NCBI RefSeq assembly: GCF_900476395.1
Contig: NZ_UIHB01000002.1
Span: forward strand, 310,001-374,000
Direction of reading: 5' to 3'
Length of the DNA stretch: 64,000 nt
Origin: Xanthomonas euroxanthea
Lineage (GTDB): Bacteria > Pseudomonadota > Gammaproteobacteria > Xanthomonadales > Xanthomonadaceae
Every line of letters starts with the position of its first letter. Position 1 is the first letter of the stretch. The notes below the pieces were generated by a model. The model was given only the letters and a program-made list of their open reading frames with translations. It was not told the DNA's origin and did no database searches. Position numbers and translations under genes: made by a program. This document shows positions 41,357 to 51,600 of this stretch, in pieces.

Positions 41357-43330
41357 TTAAAGCTGGGTTTCATCAGGGGCTAGGTGTAGCCATATCGCGT
41401 TGACAAGGGCTTCTAGCGTGGAGGAGCTTGTTCCCTTATCTTTCGCGCAGGCAAGCACGCGGTGCATGACCTCGGGTATTTTGTGGGTCTCTTTGCTGGG
41501 TGTTAAGCCGAATGGCTCGCACGCCTCTGTCAGGCATTGTTGATGCAGCTCCTTCCCTAGCTCTAGAACTAGCGTTGTCTCGAGTGTGTCTTCGAAGTAA
41601 GCATAGCTTTTGGCTATCCGAGTGGAGAGCGGCTCGTCATAATTGGCGTGAGCATCTGCCAAATGAAGCAGCGCGGGGTTTGCCGCTGCCTCTTTCTTAT
41701 TCAGATCGCAGTCCCAGACTAAAAAAGTTGGAATCTCAAGCTCCGTGAACACTGCGTAGGGCCGGTCGAGATTTAGCTTCCCTTCCACGGGAAGGATGGC
41801 GATGCCGGCGGCATGGAAGTCGAGGCCGAGCAGCCGCGCACATGCTTGAAGTGCGGATCGGTCGCTTCTGCCCTCGACCAAGACGACGCCGTTAGCAAAA
41901 AATCCTTCTGAGAGCTCCGTGCCGAGGATATGCAGTCTGGGGGTAAGGGTCGCCGCCGTCCAAGTCCCTGGCGCCTTGTTGTTTGCTTTTTCCAGGCGGG
42001 CAGCAACGTTGGCAAGGCTCAAAGAAGTCAGATGCGCATGCTTGAACTTGCTGTCAGCCGACTTCGACCGTCGAGCTAGCCGCACCTCATTGGCTCGTTC
42101 CATCGCAACGAACATGGGGGAGTGTGAGCCAAAGATGATCTGGGTTGGCCCCGTTGCGCCTGGAAGGCTTCCGGTGCTCAAGCCTCTTAGGACGTTCGCT
42201 AAGTGGCGCTGTTTGGTCGGATGTTGGTATAGCTCCGGCTCCTCGATGGCCAAGATGAGGCTTGGAGCCGCTGGTGGGGTCGCTTGGGCTGCTTCCTCCG
42301 TAGCATTTGCTTCTGCTTCGGTAGCCGAAGTCTGATGACTGGTCTTCGCCAAGTGCTGCAAAAGCGTGAAAACAAATGCACGCTGTAGTCCGTGACCTTG
42401 GCGGTCAACAGGGCCGCCGAACCCTTCGTCACTCAATGAAACGTCTGCGGCAGGCAGGGGCACTGCGATATCCGCAACATCTCGCCAAGTGAGGCCCACG
42501 GCAGCATCCCGGTAGAGGCTTTTGAGGTCGCCGGTTAAGCGGTTCGCGAGTTCTCCGAGTTCGGGCATGTTTGCAGGCGCGACCAGGGCGCGATAGCGAG
42601 CCGTCACCTCTTCTTGAAACTTCTGCACATCCTTGCGCTGGAGAATGGCGCTGCGAACAACGATCTCAAGCAGTCGCCCGATGGCACTGGATTTTCCATC
42701 GGCGGCATCAAGCGAGGCCTCCCTTACCGCTGGAACGAAGACAAAACTTGTATGGCGCTGTAGCGCTCCACGTCCCGCGTTCTGGAATCCGAAAAACTGG
42801 CCGTCGTCCCTCAGTAGGGCCAGCGAATCCGGATGGGCTAGTTCCCACTCCTGTAGACATACTTCAATCTGCCCAGCATTCGTCACACTGGGAAGCTCGG
42901 CGTAAGCGGCGTTCCCCTCTTTGAGTGCTTTGTAGGAAGCTCGCTTTTCAGTTGCGCCACCGAGAGCGCGTATGGCTAAGAAGTCTGGATTTTGGAGAGT
43001 CGAGCCGTAGTAGCGACCCGAGGAGGCCGTTCCATCGAAAACTCTCGATACCGTCAGGGTTCCATTACGAACCCTGCTTTCGAAGGTCTCCTGCTCTATG
43101 GCACTCAACTCACCGAAGGTCAGCTCGATCTCTACTGGGAGGGTGATGTCGCGCCCGAAATAGTCGTCTTGGTCGAGCGCCTTGCTGGTCGAGTAGAACT
43201 TCTCTAGAGCCTTGAGGATGCTCGACTTCCCCGCGCCATTGCCGCCAATCAACGCGGTGTGAGCCTCGAATTCGATGGAAACGTCACGCAAAGAGCGAAA
43301 GTTCTTGATGCGTGCTCTTAGTAGCTGCAT
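41357..43330 (-). CDS. OLD-family ATPase with TOPRIM nuclease domain
   Basis: A 657-residue protein. Walker A is GGNGAGKSS at residues 29-37, and the ABC-type signature region and Walker B (LILAIEEPELYQHP) lie near residue 360. The TOPRIM domain starts with FANGVVLVEGRSDRSAL near 485 and has the DxD in LVWDCDLNK near 540. OLD proteins are ATP-fuelled nucleases used in phage exclusion and as the core of Gabija-type systems. No GajB-like helicase gene is adjacent here, but two unknown genes follow, so this looks like a class with different partners. Confidence 0.88.
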   Translation of the reverse strand: MQLLRARIKNFRSLRDVSIEFEAHTALIGGNGAGKSSILKALEKFYSTSKALDQDDYFGRDITLPVEIELTFGELSAIEQETFESRVRNGTLTVSRVFDGTASSGRYYGSTLQNPDFLAIRALGGATEKRASYKALKEGNAAYAELPSVTNAGQIEVCLQEWELAHPDSLALLRDDGQFFGFQNAGRGALQRHTSFVFVPAVREASLDAADGKSSAIGRLLEIVVRSAILQRKDVQKFQEEVTARYRALVAPANMPELGELANRLTGDLKSLYRDAAVGLTWRDVADIAVPLPAADVSLSDEGFGGPVDRQGHGLQRAFVFTLLQHLAKTSHQTSATEAEANATEEAAQATPPAAPSLILAIEEPELYQHPTKQRHLANVLRGLSTGSLPGATGPTQIIFGSHSPMFVAMERANEVRLARRSKSADSKFKHAHLTSLSLANVAARLEKANNKAPGTWTAATLTPRLHILGTELSEGFFANGVVLVEGRSDRSALQACARLLGLDFHAAGIAILPVEGKLNLDRPYAVFTELEIPTFLVWDCDLNKKEAAANPALLHLADAHANYDEPLSTRIAKSYAYFEDTLETTLVLELGKELHQQCLTEACEPFGLTPSKETHKIPEVMHRVLACAKDKGTSSSTLEALVNAIWLHLAPDETQL

Positions 43331-43389
43331 GGGGCAATGTTTCCCAGTCCGTATGAGATTGTTGATTACCGACGCTGTGAGCGGTCAGA

Positions 43390-43688
43390 CTAAAGCTCGC
43401 AACAGATTGTCAGCATGTCCCGGTCTCTTTTCCTATAACCGGGTCTGGGTGCTTCAGACCGGGTCGTGGACAGATGCGCGGAGAAGCTCTTGTCTATGAG
43501 CATCATCTTCCAACCGGATCTTTCGCCACTCACGGACCCGCCGCTCACTTGGTAGACACGCATGCAAGCTGACCGGTCTTGCTCGTTCCCACGGCATGGA
43601 CCTCTACCAAGCGAGAGAAGCCATCATAGCTAAGCTCGAGGCAAAGCCCGCTCTCAATCGCCGACACCGCCGCATCCTTCGACATCAT
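43390..43688 (-). pseudogene. Small conserved WYL-like protein with a frameshift
   Basis: From the ATG at 43688 (ribosome site GGGGGAAG) the frame reads MMSKDAAVSAIESGLCLELS, then YDGFSRLVEVHAVGTSKTG, and stops. A second frame continues MRVYQVSGGSVSGERSGWKM and SEAPRPGYRKRDRDM to a stop at 43390. The joined product resembles a family of short WYL-like proteins common in Proteobacteria. The break lies around 43555-43575. Rest of 43331-43867: nothing else supportable. Confidence 0.55.
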
Positions 43689-43867
43689 TCTTCCCCCTGT
43701 TGACTTCCGGTCTATGGTGTCGAAGGCAGCGCCGTCAAGTTCTCATCGAACCGGTTGCGCCGGCCTGCCCCCAAGGGCTGATTGCATCACATTTCTTTGT
43801 GGTGTGCTGACCTGCCGAGAGGGCGGTCTAAATGAGTTCGATAAGCCAGGGGAGGGCGGGCTTGGGT

Positions 43868-44167
43868 TCAATGACGTTTGAGTCTCTCGGAGCCCTTCGC
43901 ATGAATGAGTTCACGCATGTTCTGGTCATTCCTACGAGCGGTGTGCTCCAACAGTGCGCCCACAAGTTCCGCGTCGTCCAGTGTCTGCGCGCCGGCAAAG
44001 AAAACCAAGTCGGCTACGCGCTGCCGCCGTTTGATTTCGTCCCGCTTCGCTGTTTCCTGCGCCTTCGCTTCGCGGCGCTGGTTGGCTAAAAGCTCTTTCG
44101 CTTGCAGCTGAGCTAAACGTTCAGTGGCTCGTTGGATTTGGTCTCGGTAGTGATTCGTTGCGGTCAT
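43868..44167 (-). CDS. TraD/MobC-like mobilization accessory protein, copy B
   Basis: A 99-residue protein beginning MTATNHYRDQIQRATERL with the same AQLQAKELLANQRREAKAQE helix and LDDAELVGALLEH motif as copy A (17327-17632), and a similar ribosome site. Divergent from the relaxase gene at 44433 across the oriT-like hairpin. Confidence 0.78.
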   Translation of the reverse strand: MTATNHYRDQIQRATERLAQLQAKELLANQRREAKAQETAKRDEIKRRQRVADLVFFAGAQTLDDAELVGALLEHTARRNDQNMRELIHAKGSERLKRH

Positions 44168-44339
44168 GCGCTTCTCCTGCCTGGTGGAAATGAGTCAACC
44201 AGGAAAACGGCTTGCGTCAAGCGTTGGGCTGGTCGCGAATTTCGTCCGCCCCGAGAATCGAAAAGGCTGAAAAACAGGGCTTAGAAGAAAGAAGCAAGAG
44301 CGCACCTAGGTGTCACATGGTGACACGTGCGCAAAGGGC

Positions 44340-44410
44340 TCCGCCCCTTGAACCCCAAGCGCCGGGGGCGCTTGCGAAAATCCAAAGCCGAGGCATAAAC
44401 CAAGCAACCC
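44340..44410. other. Candidate oriT, element B
   Basis: Hairpin CAAGCGCC-GGG-GGCGCTTG (44356-44374), then CGAAAATCCAAAG and GGCATAAA, aligned with 17824-17873 although the surrounding DNA differs. Two independently diverged copies keeping the same stem, loop size and downstream motif point to the relaxase recognition site. Confidence 0.55.
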
Positions 44411-44432
44411 AGCCGCTTCGGAGCAACGCCTC

Positions 44433-46034
44433 ATGGCCATCTACCACGCCAACGTCAAAACCTTCAGCCGCGCCAAGGGGCACTCATCTGTCGCAGCGGC
44501 CGCCTACCGTGCCGGCTTGCTGCTGGAGGACGCGCTCACCGGCATGCGCCACGACTACCGCCGCCGGGACGGCGTGGTCGAAACGCGCTGCATCGCTCCC
44601 GAGGACGCGCCCGATTGGGCCCTAGTCCCCGCCCAGCTCTGGCCAGCGGCAGAGGCGGCTGAGCGCCGCAAAGATTCGACCGTCGCGCGCGAATTCGAGT
44701 TTGCCTTGCCCCACGAGCTCGACGATCTTCAGCGCTCCGATCTGGCCGTGGAAGTCACCCGTGCTCTGGTGGGTCGCTACGGGTTCGCGGCGCAGGCGAG
44801 CATCCACAGCCCAGGCAGCAAGGACGGCTTGAACTGGCATGTCCACGTCCTGGCAACGACTCGGCGCATGGGTCCGGACGGTCTCACGGACAAAACCAAG
44901 GAACTGGACGGCGGGCCCTCGGGACGTGTCGAAGTGCAATGGGTGCGCGAACTCATTGCATCCACCATCAATGCCCACCTTGAGAAGCCCGCGCTTGAGC
45001 TTCGCGTGGACCATCGCAGCCTAGCCGCTCAGGCCGACGACGCTTTGGCGCGCGGCGACCTGGCCGCGGCTGCCGTGCTCTCCCGGGAGCCCACCAAGCA
45101 CGTCGGCAAAAACGGCACGGCGTTGGCCCGGCGGGGCCAGCCGTCGGAGCGTTCGGACGAGAACCGTCGAATCGAGGAAACCAACGAGGAGACCTTCCAA
45201 AAGCTCATCGCCGTGTTTGAGCAGGAAGGGCGCGCCATGCCGGTGCCCGACGGCCACAGCCAGGCCCAGGCCGAGCGCGAGGCTCGCCGACCTTCTGATG
45301 GGCTGTCCTTGCCGCTCGGGCCTGGGGCAGGGCACATCGAGGTGTCCCGCAGCATGGCGACCATTGCCCGCGGGCTGGGACTGATGGAGGCGGAGCAGGC
45401 CAAGCCGTCGCGCGAGCCACGTTCGGTCTCCGAGCTCGCGGAGGAAGCCAGCGACGAATGGGGAGTGGCTGTTCAAGCGGATCCCCGCTTGGCTCAAACG
45501 CTCCAAGCAACCCAGCGCCTGTTGCAGTGGATCAGGGAACACGTGGCTGCCTTCGCCGAAGAGGCCCGGCTGCGCCCGGACCTCAACGAGTTGCTCCGTC
45601 GACTGCGGCGCTTCAAGGCAGCGACCATGAAGTTCGCCCGGCGGCTCTTGGCGGTGCGCCGAGCGGAGAAGCTGCACCACATGGCCGAGAACGCGTGGCA
45701 CGACTTCCTGGCGAACAATCCCGAGCCGGGGACCTCATGGACGCAAGGAGACTGGAAGCAGCGGCGCGGGCGTCGGTTGAGCACCCTCGAAGCCCGAGCC
45801 GCAGAGCTGGCCGATGCAAGGGCCCGGGTGACCCCGGAGGAACAAGCCCTCTGCGAGAAAGAGGCGTCGGCCAGCGCGGCGCACCTGGAGGCCTGGAGCT
45901 GGGACATGCTCCAGCGCTACCCCCTCCAACTCGACGTGGCGAACCAGCCCGATGGACCGCGTCCAGGTCCTGCCATCTCGGTCCCTCCTGCCCCTGCACC
46001 TGTCTATGTTCCCAAGCCGCCGCGCTTTCACTGA
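44433..46034 (+). CDS. MobA/MobL-family relaxase (MOBQ), copy B
   Basis: A 533-residue relaxase with the N-terminal signature MAIYHANVKTFSRA, AAAYRAG and the metal-site HSPGSKDGLNWHVHVLATTRR. Clearly homologous to 17892-19484 through the whole length including the helical C-terminal half, but diverged enough to have its own oriT preference. No coupling protein or mating-pore genes accompany it, so transfer would need a helper T4SS. Confidence 0.9.
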   Translation: MAIYHANVKTFSRAKGHSSVAAAAYRAGLLLEDALTGMRHDYRRRDGVVETRCIAPEDAPDWALVPAQLWPAAEAAERRKDSTVAREFEFALPHELDDLQRSDLAVEVTRALVGRYGFAAQASIHSPGSKDGLNWHVHVLATTRRMGPDGLTDKTKELDGGPSGRVEVQWVRELIASTINAHLEKPALELRVDHRSLAAQADDALARGDLAAAAVLSREPTKHVGKNGTALARRGQPSERSDENRRIEETNEETFQKLIAVFEQEGRAMPVPDGHSQAQAEREARRPSDGLSLPLGPGAGHIEVSRSMATIARGLGLMEAEQAKPSREPRSVSELAEEASDEWGVAVQADPRLAQTLQATQRLLQWIREHVAAFAEEARLRPDLNELLRRLRRFKAATMKFARRLLAVRRAEKLHHMAENAWHDFLANNPEPGTSWTQGDWKQRRGRRLSTLEARAAELADARARVTPEEQALCEKEASASAAHLEAWSWDMLQRYPLQLDVANQPDGPRPGPAISVPPAPAPVYVPKPPRFH

Positions 46035-46041
46035 AACCAAA

Positions 46042-46062
46042 AAGCCCCGCGATGCGGGGCTC
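46042..46062 (+). terminator. Hairpin after relaxase gene B
   Basis: Stem AAGCCCCGC / GCGGGGCT with a GAT loop at the same place as the terminator of copy A, but without a T-run, so weaker. Confidence 0.5.
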
Positions 46063-46086
46063 AATGTTTGCGGGCGCTTGGCCGGC

Positions 46087-46428
46087 TCAGTGGAGGGTCG
46101 GGCGCTTTTTTTTGCGCACTGGATCCAGCTGGGCGTCTTTGGGCTTCCGGCCCGCTCGCCATTCCTCCACCGACGGAAACTCTCGAACGATGACGGCTTC
46201 GCGGGTGCGCACAGCCGGAGAGGGCATTGGAGGGGCCTTGTCCAACGATTGAGCGGCGTTGCCTCCACCTGGCGGCTTCTTCTGGCTGTAGACGATCAGC
46301 TCGCCAGCAGAGGCCCAGGCATTGCAGACGTTGCGTTGTCGCACGAGCGGCTCGTCAGACAGCGTTTGGCTCATCAGCCCGGCGAGCAGCTGGCCGGCGA
46401 TTTCAAGCTGTTGGGGGTTGGTGGTCAT
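46087..46428 (-). CDS. Small conserved protein downstream of the relaxase, copy B
   Basis: A 113-residue protein from the ATG at 46428 (ribosome site AGGAG). The N-terminal helix LEIAGQLLAGLMSQTL and the C-terminal REFPSVEEWRAGRKPKDA mirror copy A (19529-19894), while the middle differs. Same convergent position behind the relaxase gene and the same TTTCACAAATTTGAAT element upstream. Confidence 0.65.
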   Translation of the reverse strand: MTTNPQQLEIAGQLLAGLMSQTLSDEPLVRQRNVCNAWASAGELIVYSQKKPPGGGNAAQSLDKAPPMPSPAVRTREAVIVREFPSVEEWRAGRKPKDAQLDPVRKKKRPTLH

Positions 46429-46601
46429 GAAAACTCCTGCGTGTGGGGGAAGTCCCCATCCAATCAATAATTCCCGGCTGCGCAAGAGCTCGCTATACGC
46501 TCTATTTCACAAATTTGAATGCGCGACAAAATTAAATGTTTCGTATGTCAATTTAGGAATGGGGGGGCTAGCAGGGGCGCGCGAGCGGTCGCGACATGCT
46601 G

Positions 46602-47282
46602 TCAGACAATCTCTTTTTCTGGCGCAGGCCTTTGTTCAATGCGATCTGCCGCCAGTCCGAACAGTCCTGCAATGCGCTCAAGCTTTCCCGCCAATATAAA
46701 AACCACGATCGAGCCGATGAGGATGCCGAGGCTTCCAGCGTAAACAAATACTTTGGCGTTGGCTGGGTTGGACCACATGTTGACCTTCTCCCCTGCGTCG
46801 AAAAGATTGACCAACACGACGCCAATCGCGCCAAAAAAGGTGGACATTCCTGCCCGGCGAGTCAACAGTTTGTTTTCAAGGTCAATGTGCTTTGAACGCT
46901 CACGAAGAGTCTGCGGGTTACATGTGCCGAGTTCGTCCAGGATTTTGCTCTCCATAGAGATGGCCGCGTCGATTCGGTCTGCCATCGGCTCATATCCCTC
47001 TTTCCAGGCCGAAATAACCTGGGCGATTTGAAGGAGGCCTAGGGCTAGGAATCCAAACGCCATAACCAGTAGCACCACCAACAGGATGTCCTTAGCAGTC
47101 GGCCTGCTAATCCAATCAAAGTTGTCTGCTGCTACCACGCCAAGACCGAAAAGTGTAAGAGCCAGTAGCCCCCAAAAAATGTAGTTTTCAATGCGCTCAA
47201 GCTTGCTTACCATCTTCGGGCGCTTGATCTTCTGAAGCATCTGAAAGGTGCTTGGGATAGGGCTGAACGTAGAGTCGGTCAT
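46602..47282 (-). CDS. Four-TM membrane protein inserted in the mobilization block
   Basis: A 226-residue protein with two TM pairs: ENYIFWGLLALTLFGLGVVA and ILLVVLLVMAFGFLALGLL, then STFFGAIGVVLVNLFDAG and VFVYAGSLGILIGSIVVFIL. The cytoplasmic middle is helical (LRERSKHIDLENKLLTRR). No homologue lies in the mobilization block of element A, so this is a cargo insertion between the small ORF and the NYN gene. Function unknown. Short gap 47283-47484: no gene. Confidence 0.65.
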   Translation of the reverse strand: MTDSTFSPIPSTFQMLQKIKRPKMVSKLERIENYIFWGLLALTLFGLGVVAADNFDWISRPTAKDILLVVLLVMAFGFLALGLLQIAQVISAWKEGYEPMADRIDAAISMESKILDELGTCNPQTLRERSKHIDLENKLLTRRAGMSTFFGAIGVVLVNLFDAGEKVNMWSNPANAKVFVYAGSLGILIGSIVVFILAGKLERIAGLFGLAADRIEQRPAPEKEIV

Positions 47283-47484
47283 TGTTGTTTGTCTGCCTTG
47301 ATGAGCATCATTGTCGTCAAAGGGGTCTCACCGGCTGCGGCTAAAGATCCGATGTATGCCGCTATGAGGCCGTCCATTAGGCAGCGTCGTCCTTGGGAGT
47401 CTCGCCACACGCCGCAATCGTGGAGTAGCTCACATGCCCTGACGCAAGCTTATCGCCCCACGTCGGTCATTAATCCAGTGCGGA

Positions 47485-48285
47485 TCATCCCGTCTGGTCG
47501 AGAACCTCTGGCTTGTGCGAGATGCTGACCGACCAACCGCCGGTCTCCTCTCGCTGCGTCGTCAGTAGATCGTAGGTCTTCACCATATTGAGCAAGCCGG
47601 AGTGGCCATAGAGGTTAGGTGAGAAGGACGGGTCGGTCCGTTTGAGGTATTGGCCCAGTGCTCCCAACCCAACCTTCCCCTCTGAAGTGTCTCCCGTCAG
47701 CAGGGTCACGGCTTCGACCAAGAACCTTGGGCGGCGCTTGGGTAGCGGCTTGGCTTCTGCGCGGGGCGCTTCTTCCTTTGTCACCTCCGGCTTCACTGCA
47801 GGAAGGTCGCCACCTTGGGCCTCGGACATTGTTGCCTCTTTGGCCGTCCGGTCCCATTCAAAGAACTGGTCGCAAGCGTTGCGCAACGCATCCGGGGTCT
47901 TTGGCTCCCCCACGATGAAAACTGTGGCTTCGCGCTCCCGGAGCTTGCGGCAGAGATAGGAAAAGTCCGAGTCGCTGGTCACCAGGCAGAAGGTGTCGGC
48001 CCGGCTGTCGGAAAGTGCTTCCAAGGCGTCAAGCGCCAGGGCGATGTCTGCCGTGTTCTTGCCGGAGGCGTATTGGTATTGAAGGCACGGGGTGAATGCC
48101 TGGCGGACCAGGACCTCCTGCCATTTGTTGGTGAGGGTGCTGTGGTTGCCATATCCGCGGCGAAGCACGACCCGGCCGAACTGAGCCACCATGAGCAAGG
48201 CGTGCTCAACGATGTCAGTCGGCACGTTGTCGCAGTCGACCAATACCGCGACACGTGCTTCATGCGGGCTGTTCGGGTTGCTCAT
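47485..48285 (-). CDS. NYN-domain (LabA-like) nuclease with LOTUS/OST-HTH domain, copy B
   Basis: A 266-residue protein from the ATG at 48285. It keeps every acidic residue of the NYN site (LVDCDNVP, TADIALALDAL, TSDSDFSYL) and the LOTUS C-domain, and is nearly identical to copy A except in the linker. The strength of this conservation exceeds that of the neighbouring relaxases, suggesting either recent exchange or strong constraint. It is directly followed by the end repeat R3, without the Mrr/helicase genes present in element A. Confidence 0.85.
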   Translation of the reverse strand: MSNPNSPHEARVAVLVDCDNVPTDIVEHALLMVAQFGRVVLRRGYGNHSTLTNKWQEVLVRQAFTPCLQYQYASGKNTADIALALDALEALSDSRADTFCLVTSDSDFSYLCRKLREREATVFIVGEPKTPDALRNACDQFFEWDRTAKEATMSEAQGGDLPAVKPEVTKEEAPRAEAKPLPKRRPRFLVEAVTLLTGDTSEGKVGLGALGQYLKRTDPSFSPNLYGHSGLLNMVKTYDLLTTQREETGGWSVSISHKPEVLDQTG

Positions 48286-48340
48286 GCCGGCGAGATCCAA
48301 ATTTTACGCAGACAGACAATGGCGCCAGCAACTCCCCTAT

Positions 48341-48433
48341 GGCAAGCGGGCGCTAACGAGAGGGCAAAGCGCGGAGCTCTGATCATGTCAACACTGAAAC
48401 AAACCTGCCGAACAGGCTTTCTGCAACGGTTTG
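48341..48433. repeat. Partial end repeat R3
   Basis: GGCAAGCGGGCGCTA, then a diverged stretch, ACTGAAACAAACCTGCCGA and GCTTTCTGCAACGG align with the first 90 bp of R1/R2, but the tRNA-like end is missing. It lies 56 bp beyond the NYN start, as expected for the end of element B's conserved block. The rest of 48434-48635 shows only a possible promoter region for the Rhs gene. Confidence 0.55.
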
Positions 48434-48635
48434 ACTTCGTTGCATTCGAGGTGCCCCGAACCACTGCCGCTGACGATGCCACCATGATTTAAGACGATAC
48501 TTTCTGCTTGGAAACGCCTTGCTTGTCGCCGCATCGCTAATCCGATATCGTTAACGCCTAGCCGTCCATTTCATGGGATTGGTTGTAATCACCACCGCTG
48601 CCAGCGTGGGGTGGGTGGGAATGGATTCCTAACTG

Positions 48636-51600
48636 ATGCTGCAAGTGCAGCTGACAAGGAGTGTTGCCGTGTCAATTCGGGCCGTGGCGCGTTTTTCTGC
48701 TTCCTCAGTTCTGTCAAAGCGCGCGCGTTGCGCGGCGCTCTTGATGCCGGTTGTTTTTGGCGCCTATGCGTTGCAAGTTGCTAGTCCTGCGCAGGCGCAA
48801 AACCCGCCTGAAGCCACGTTCTGCGCGGCGGGCATCGGCTGCTACGACACGATGGAGAAAGCCGCCGATGCCATTCGCAACTCCAAGGACTACCAAGGCA
48901 TCGGTCAGTATCTGAAGGCCTACTCAAGAGGTTTTTTGAATCGGGGAGCGGGAGAGGTCTGGACCTATTTCCGTGTTCCGTCTCTAAAGGCCACCTCGGT
49001 CTCTAACCCATCCTATGGGGTCAACCTAGGTATTTACGGGGTCGGAAACCCTGGCTGCACAGCGTCCCCAGAGTTTGGATCAAGCTGGTGCACGGATGAA
49101 GGCGCACTCATCGCCAAGTCGTTGGATATCCTAACGACCAAGGTTGGGAAATCTTGCTCGCTCCAGTCCAATGTTCAAACGTCGGACTACAACACGACGG
49201 GACTGGGCCTGCTTCCAAGTGGCGATGTTAGCTATAGCTCAGACAAATATTTCACCTCGACATTTAATTGTCCGTCGAACTCGGGGGCACCTGTCTCGGT
49301 GTCGTGGCGTTGGAATGTCTACAAGAAGCGAAAGTTGACGTGCGAAGCAAACTTCACGCCTTTTCTGGGAAACTCAATTCTCGCGGAGGCAGCTCTTACG
49401 ACAGAGGCCTTGTGTAAGCCCAAGAACGATGACAACACCTGGGTCACGTCGCCCTTAAAGCAGTTCCAAAGCTGTAGCACCAACAATCCTTGCCATCCCA
49501 CGACAGGCGATAAGTCTCGCGAAGAGAAGGACTTTGAGTTCGCAGGTCGCTCGTTCAATCGCTACTATCATTCCGTCAATCAGACCAAGAGTGTCATTCC
49601 AGTCGGAGAAGGCTGGTCGCTGAGTTACAGCGATCGATTCGACAGTTCCAACACAGCCTATCTCGACGAGGCGGGCAACAGGGATGTTTTCACGTCCGTT
49701 GCTGCTGGCACCGGTCGTGCCAAGAATTCGGGACGGCTGTATCGCCGCATCAGCAACAGCACTACGTATTACCGGGTCATCGAAGAGACTGGCGAATATC
49801 GCGATTTTGGCAAGGATGGCGAGCTGCTCGCGGTGCGCAATCCGGCCTCACCGGATCGTGATGTAACCGTGGTTTACGAGGGCACGCGCATTGCGCGATT
49901 GGTTGATGGCCGTGGCCGCGCCGTGACGTTTGCCTACACCGACGGGCGTGTCACAGGCATGGAGATTCCTGGTGGCGGCATCGTCCTTTACGACTACGAT
50001 GTGGATGGAAATCTGATTGTCGCAACGTATCCCGACGGCGCAAAGCGCCTTTACCACTACCATGAGAAGGGGCTTGCGGAGCCCCAGCTGGTCAACTATT
50101 TGACTGGTATCACCGGGGAGAACGGACAGCGTTACGCTTCATTTGGTTACGACACCTATGGGCGCGTGATCAGCAGCGTTCTCCATGGCGATACCGAGGT
50201 GGTCGATGGAGTGACCCTGAACTACGTGGCCGAAGGCGTTACGGAAGTCACACAAGCTTCTGGCGCGGTCAAGCGCTTCGAGTATGGGTCTACCATTTTC
50301 AGCCCGGTCAACAACGTAACCGAAGGCGCAGCAAGCACGTCCAACACCTACTTCAGCGATGGTCGACTGCAAAGCGTGACGGACGCATCGGGCAGCAAGG
50401 TGTCCTACGAATACGCACCGGCGTATCAATCAGCGGTGACGGTCGGCGATGGCACGCCGGAGGCGGTGCGCACCGAGAGCGTGAGGGATGCGCTGACCCA
50501 CCAATTGACCGAGCTTAATGTGAAAGGGGTGCAGGGGCTGGTTGTGTCCAAGCGATGGACTCGCAATGAGCGTGGCCAAGCACTGACCCAGGTCGAGCAA
50601 GATGCCGTTTCCGGGAAGCAGCGTCAGCAGACCTTCACCTATTGCGAGCAGGCCGACGTAACCGCAGGAAGCTGCCCCCTGGTGGGAGTGCTGCTGCGTG
50701 TGGACGGAGCGCGCAGGGATCTCAGCGACGCCACTACCTACGACTACTATCCCGCGGCCCAGGGCGGAGACCTGAAGACGATCACCAATGCAGTGGGCCA
50801 GGTCACCCAGTTCCTCAGTTACGATAGCGCCGGCCGTCTGTTGTCGCAGAAGGATCCGAATGGGGTTGTGACCGACTACAGCTACGATGCGCGAGGTCGG
50901 CTGACGGCAAGCATTGTGCGGGGACAGGACAGCGGCTCGGAGGCGGATGACCGCATTACGCGCTACAGCTATTGGCCCACCGGCTTGGTCAAGCAGGTTG
51001 CGCTGCCGGGCGGCGACGTGTCTAACTTCACCTACGACAGCGCATTCCGGCTGACCAGGGTCTCGGATCGTTACGGCAACTCCTTCGTCTACACGCTGGA
51101 CACGTCAGGACACCGGATCAAGGAGGACATCACGGATGCCAAGAACACCTTATTGTTCACGATGTCCCGTATTTATGACGAACTCGGTCGCCTGACGACG
51201 CAGGCGGATGCGCGAGACAACCCGACCGATTTTGCTTACGATGCGGTCGGCACGGTGAAGGCGCGAACCGACGCCCTGGGCGGGTCTAGCGCCTACACCT
51301 ACGATGCCTTGCATCGCTTGAAGCAGCGTATCGAAGACGCCGCCGGCATTAAGGCGACGAGTGCTTTCCAATACGACGCGCTGGGACAGCTGTCAGCGGT
51401 GACGGACCCGAAAGGCTTGAAGACGACCTACCAGCGCAACGGTCTGGGCGAACTGTTGGCGTTGAAGAGTCCCGACACGGGCAGCACCGGCTTCATCTAC
51501 GACGACGCAGGCAACGTGCTGTCCAGGAAGGACGCAGCTAACCGGCAGGCCACCTACACCTACGATGCCTCGAACCGCCCAGTGTCGGTGACCTATGCCG

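Noticed and set aside
41357-43330. Gabija system
   Set aside because: The OLD-type gene would match GajA, but no UvrD-like GajB helicase gene is adjacent; the neighbours are two unknown small proteins.
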